Assembly: GCA_037178625.1 (NCBI GenBank)
Contig: JAWZXG010000066.1
Span: forward strand, 1 to 42,776
Length of the DNA: 42,776 nucleotides
Direction of reading: 5' to 3'
Source: Skeletonema tropicum
Lineage: Eukaryota > Bacillariophyta > Thalassiosirophyceae > Thalassiosirales > Thalassiosiraceae
The notes under the pieces are model-generated. The model was not told the origin of the DNA. It ran no database searches and saw nothing but the letters and a program-made list of their open reading frames with translations. A program made the position numbers and the translations under genes. Positions 41,621 to 42,776 of the stretch are shown piece by piece; position 1 is the stretch's first letter, and the number at the start of each line of letters is the position of its first letter.

Positions 41621-41815
41621 ATGAGAAAAGGCGTGGTAGCTGTCATTGTTCTAACGGTCGTAAGTTTTGTTGGCGTTTCGTGGGCGTGGGCCAGCGTACA
41701 AGGCATATCTTTTCCATCGGGGAGATCCAAAGTAGCGAGCAAATTACTTCCGGAACTTCAACTTGAAGTGTTGGGATTTTCCCCCCTCCTATCCCCGCTG
41801 AAATGCCCATTTTGA
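41621..41815 (+). CDS. 64-aa ORF with hydrophobic N-terminus
   Basis: ATG-started; residues about 4-26 are a hydrophobic segment (VVAVIVLTVVSFVGVSWAWA), signal- or anchor-like. It has no recognised domain and sits in subtelomeric DNA, so it may be chance. Confidence 0.2.
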   Translation: MRKGVVAVIVLTVVSFVGVSWAWASVQGISFPSGRSKVASKLLPELQLEVLGFSPLLSPLKCPF

Positions 41816-42295
41816 TTGTCATTTAGATGCTATATCTTATGATTTAGATCTAAAAATCGCTTGATTTGTGCTAAAAAGGACTTTTCCAGGCTAATTAAGT
41901 CAGATTGTCGATGAGCTTCTTCGTTCTTTCCGGTGTGCATCCCCGTCACCCTCTATTTTCTTAATTTTTTCTCTGAGTGACGTGGTAAACTTCGTTACTT
42001 AAGGAATTAGTACACTTGATTCCAATCGTCTTACGTCACAAAGTACCAGAAGTCAGGTGTTGGCAAAATCCAATGAACAAAAAAGTATTTAAGTTCATGC
42101 AGCAAGTACTCAGGTCGACATTGGCTCAATTACATTATCTGCCGAGTCGTCTATTGATGCAAGTCTAAATAGACGCCGACGTTGGTTGCCGACGTGTTTG
42201 CATTTGAATAACTGCCGATCTTTGGCCACGTACTGATCAATACGTCAGTTCTTAACTCCACGTCGACGTCTTGTGTTGAGCTGAATCTTTTTGTC
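41816..42295. other. subtelomeric DNA, no gene seen
   Basis: About 480 bp between the last small ORF and the telomere. No repeats or frames worth naming; small CGTCGACGTC-type palindromes near 42260. Confidence 0.5.
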
Positions 42296-42776
42296 GGGTT
42301 AGGGTTAGGGTTAGGGTTAGGGTTAGGGTTAGGGTTAGGGTTAGGGTTAGGGTTAGGGTTAGGGTTAGGGTTAGGGTTAGGGTTAGGGTTAGGGTTAGGG
42401 TTAGGGTTAGGGTTAGGGTTAGGGTTAGGGTTAGGGTTAGGGTTAGGGTTAGGGTTAGGGTTAGGGTTAGGGTTAGGGTTAGGGTTAGGGTTAGGGTTAG
42501 GGTTAGGGTTAGGGTTAGGGTTAGGGTTAGGGTTAGGGTTAGGGTTAGGGTTAGGGTTAGGGTTAGGGTTAGGGTTAGGGTTAGGGTTAGGGTTAGGGTT
42601 AGGGTTAGGGTTAGGGTTAGGGTTAGGGTTAGGGTTAGGGTTAGGGTTAGGGTTAGGGTTAGGGTTAGGGTTAGGGTTAGGGTTAGGGTTAGGGTTAGGG
42701 TTAGGGTTAGGGTTAGGGTTAGGGTTAGGGTTAGGGTTAGGGTTAGGGTTAGGGTTAGGGTTAGGGTTAGGGTTAG
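42296..42776 (+). repeat. telomere, (TTAGGG)n
   Basis: 481 bases, about 80 uninterrupted TTAGGG units with no variants seen, reaching the window end. The G-rich strand runs 5' to 3' toward the right, as expected for a right chromosome end. Confidence 0.99.

Overview
This is a eukaryotic subtelomere: the last 481 bases (42296-42776) are an uninterrupted TTAGGG array running to the window end, so the right edge is a chromosome end. GT-AG introns of roughly 50-330 bp inside reading frames, a Ty1/copia element whose proteins resemble the CoDi group of diatoms, and the TTAGGG telomere suggest a stramenopile, most likely a diatom. That assignment is inference. No tRNA, rRNA or recognisable housekeeping gene was seen.

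Layout. 1-5570 and 12107-12940 are satellite-like DNA: a 759-bp unit repeated 3.6 times, then a 2238-bp tandem duplication. The second copy of the duplication was split by a 6.5-kb LTR element (5571-12106, minus) with identical 171-bp LTRs and a 6-bp target duplication; the intact empty site survives at 3327-3332. 13587-19835 (minus) is an unrecognised gene split by a 4.19-kb element, copy A (14752-18940). 19969-22300 is repeat-rich DNA with a MITE-like inverted repeat. 22300-28500 is a Ty1/copia element (minus) with largely intact gag and pol. 29766-41079 (minus) is a second unrecognised gene of 860 codons, split by two more copies of the same element, B (30940-35131, plus) and C (35438-39976, minus). 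A diverged relative, D, starts near 41140. A hammerhead-ribozyme-like fold lies on the minus strand at 41498-41577, about 0.7 kb from the telomere.

The most interesting system is the A/B/C/D family. Its copies have sharp shared ends (TGAAATGG at one end, CCGATCA at the other). They insert after an A, usually A^T, with no net target duplication (or a 2-bp AT duplication, which gives the same sequence), so deleting each element restores the host frame exactly. Each copy carries a three-exon gene with no recognised domain and a second small spliced gene. Copy C has lost the third exon's body and instead carries a fragment matching the C-terminal motifs of PIF1-type helicases, which hints at a Helitron-like origin. 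A and B are essentially identical and inverted, so at least one moved or was copied recently.

The hammerhead candidate is the second point of interest. Its orientation fits a retroelement of the Penelope-like class attached to the chromosome end, but no reverse transcriptase for such an element is visible here.
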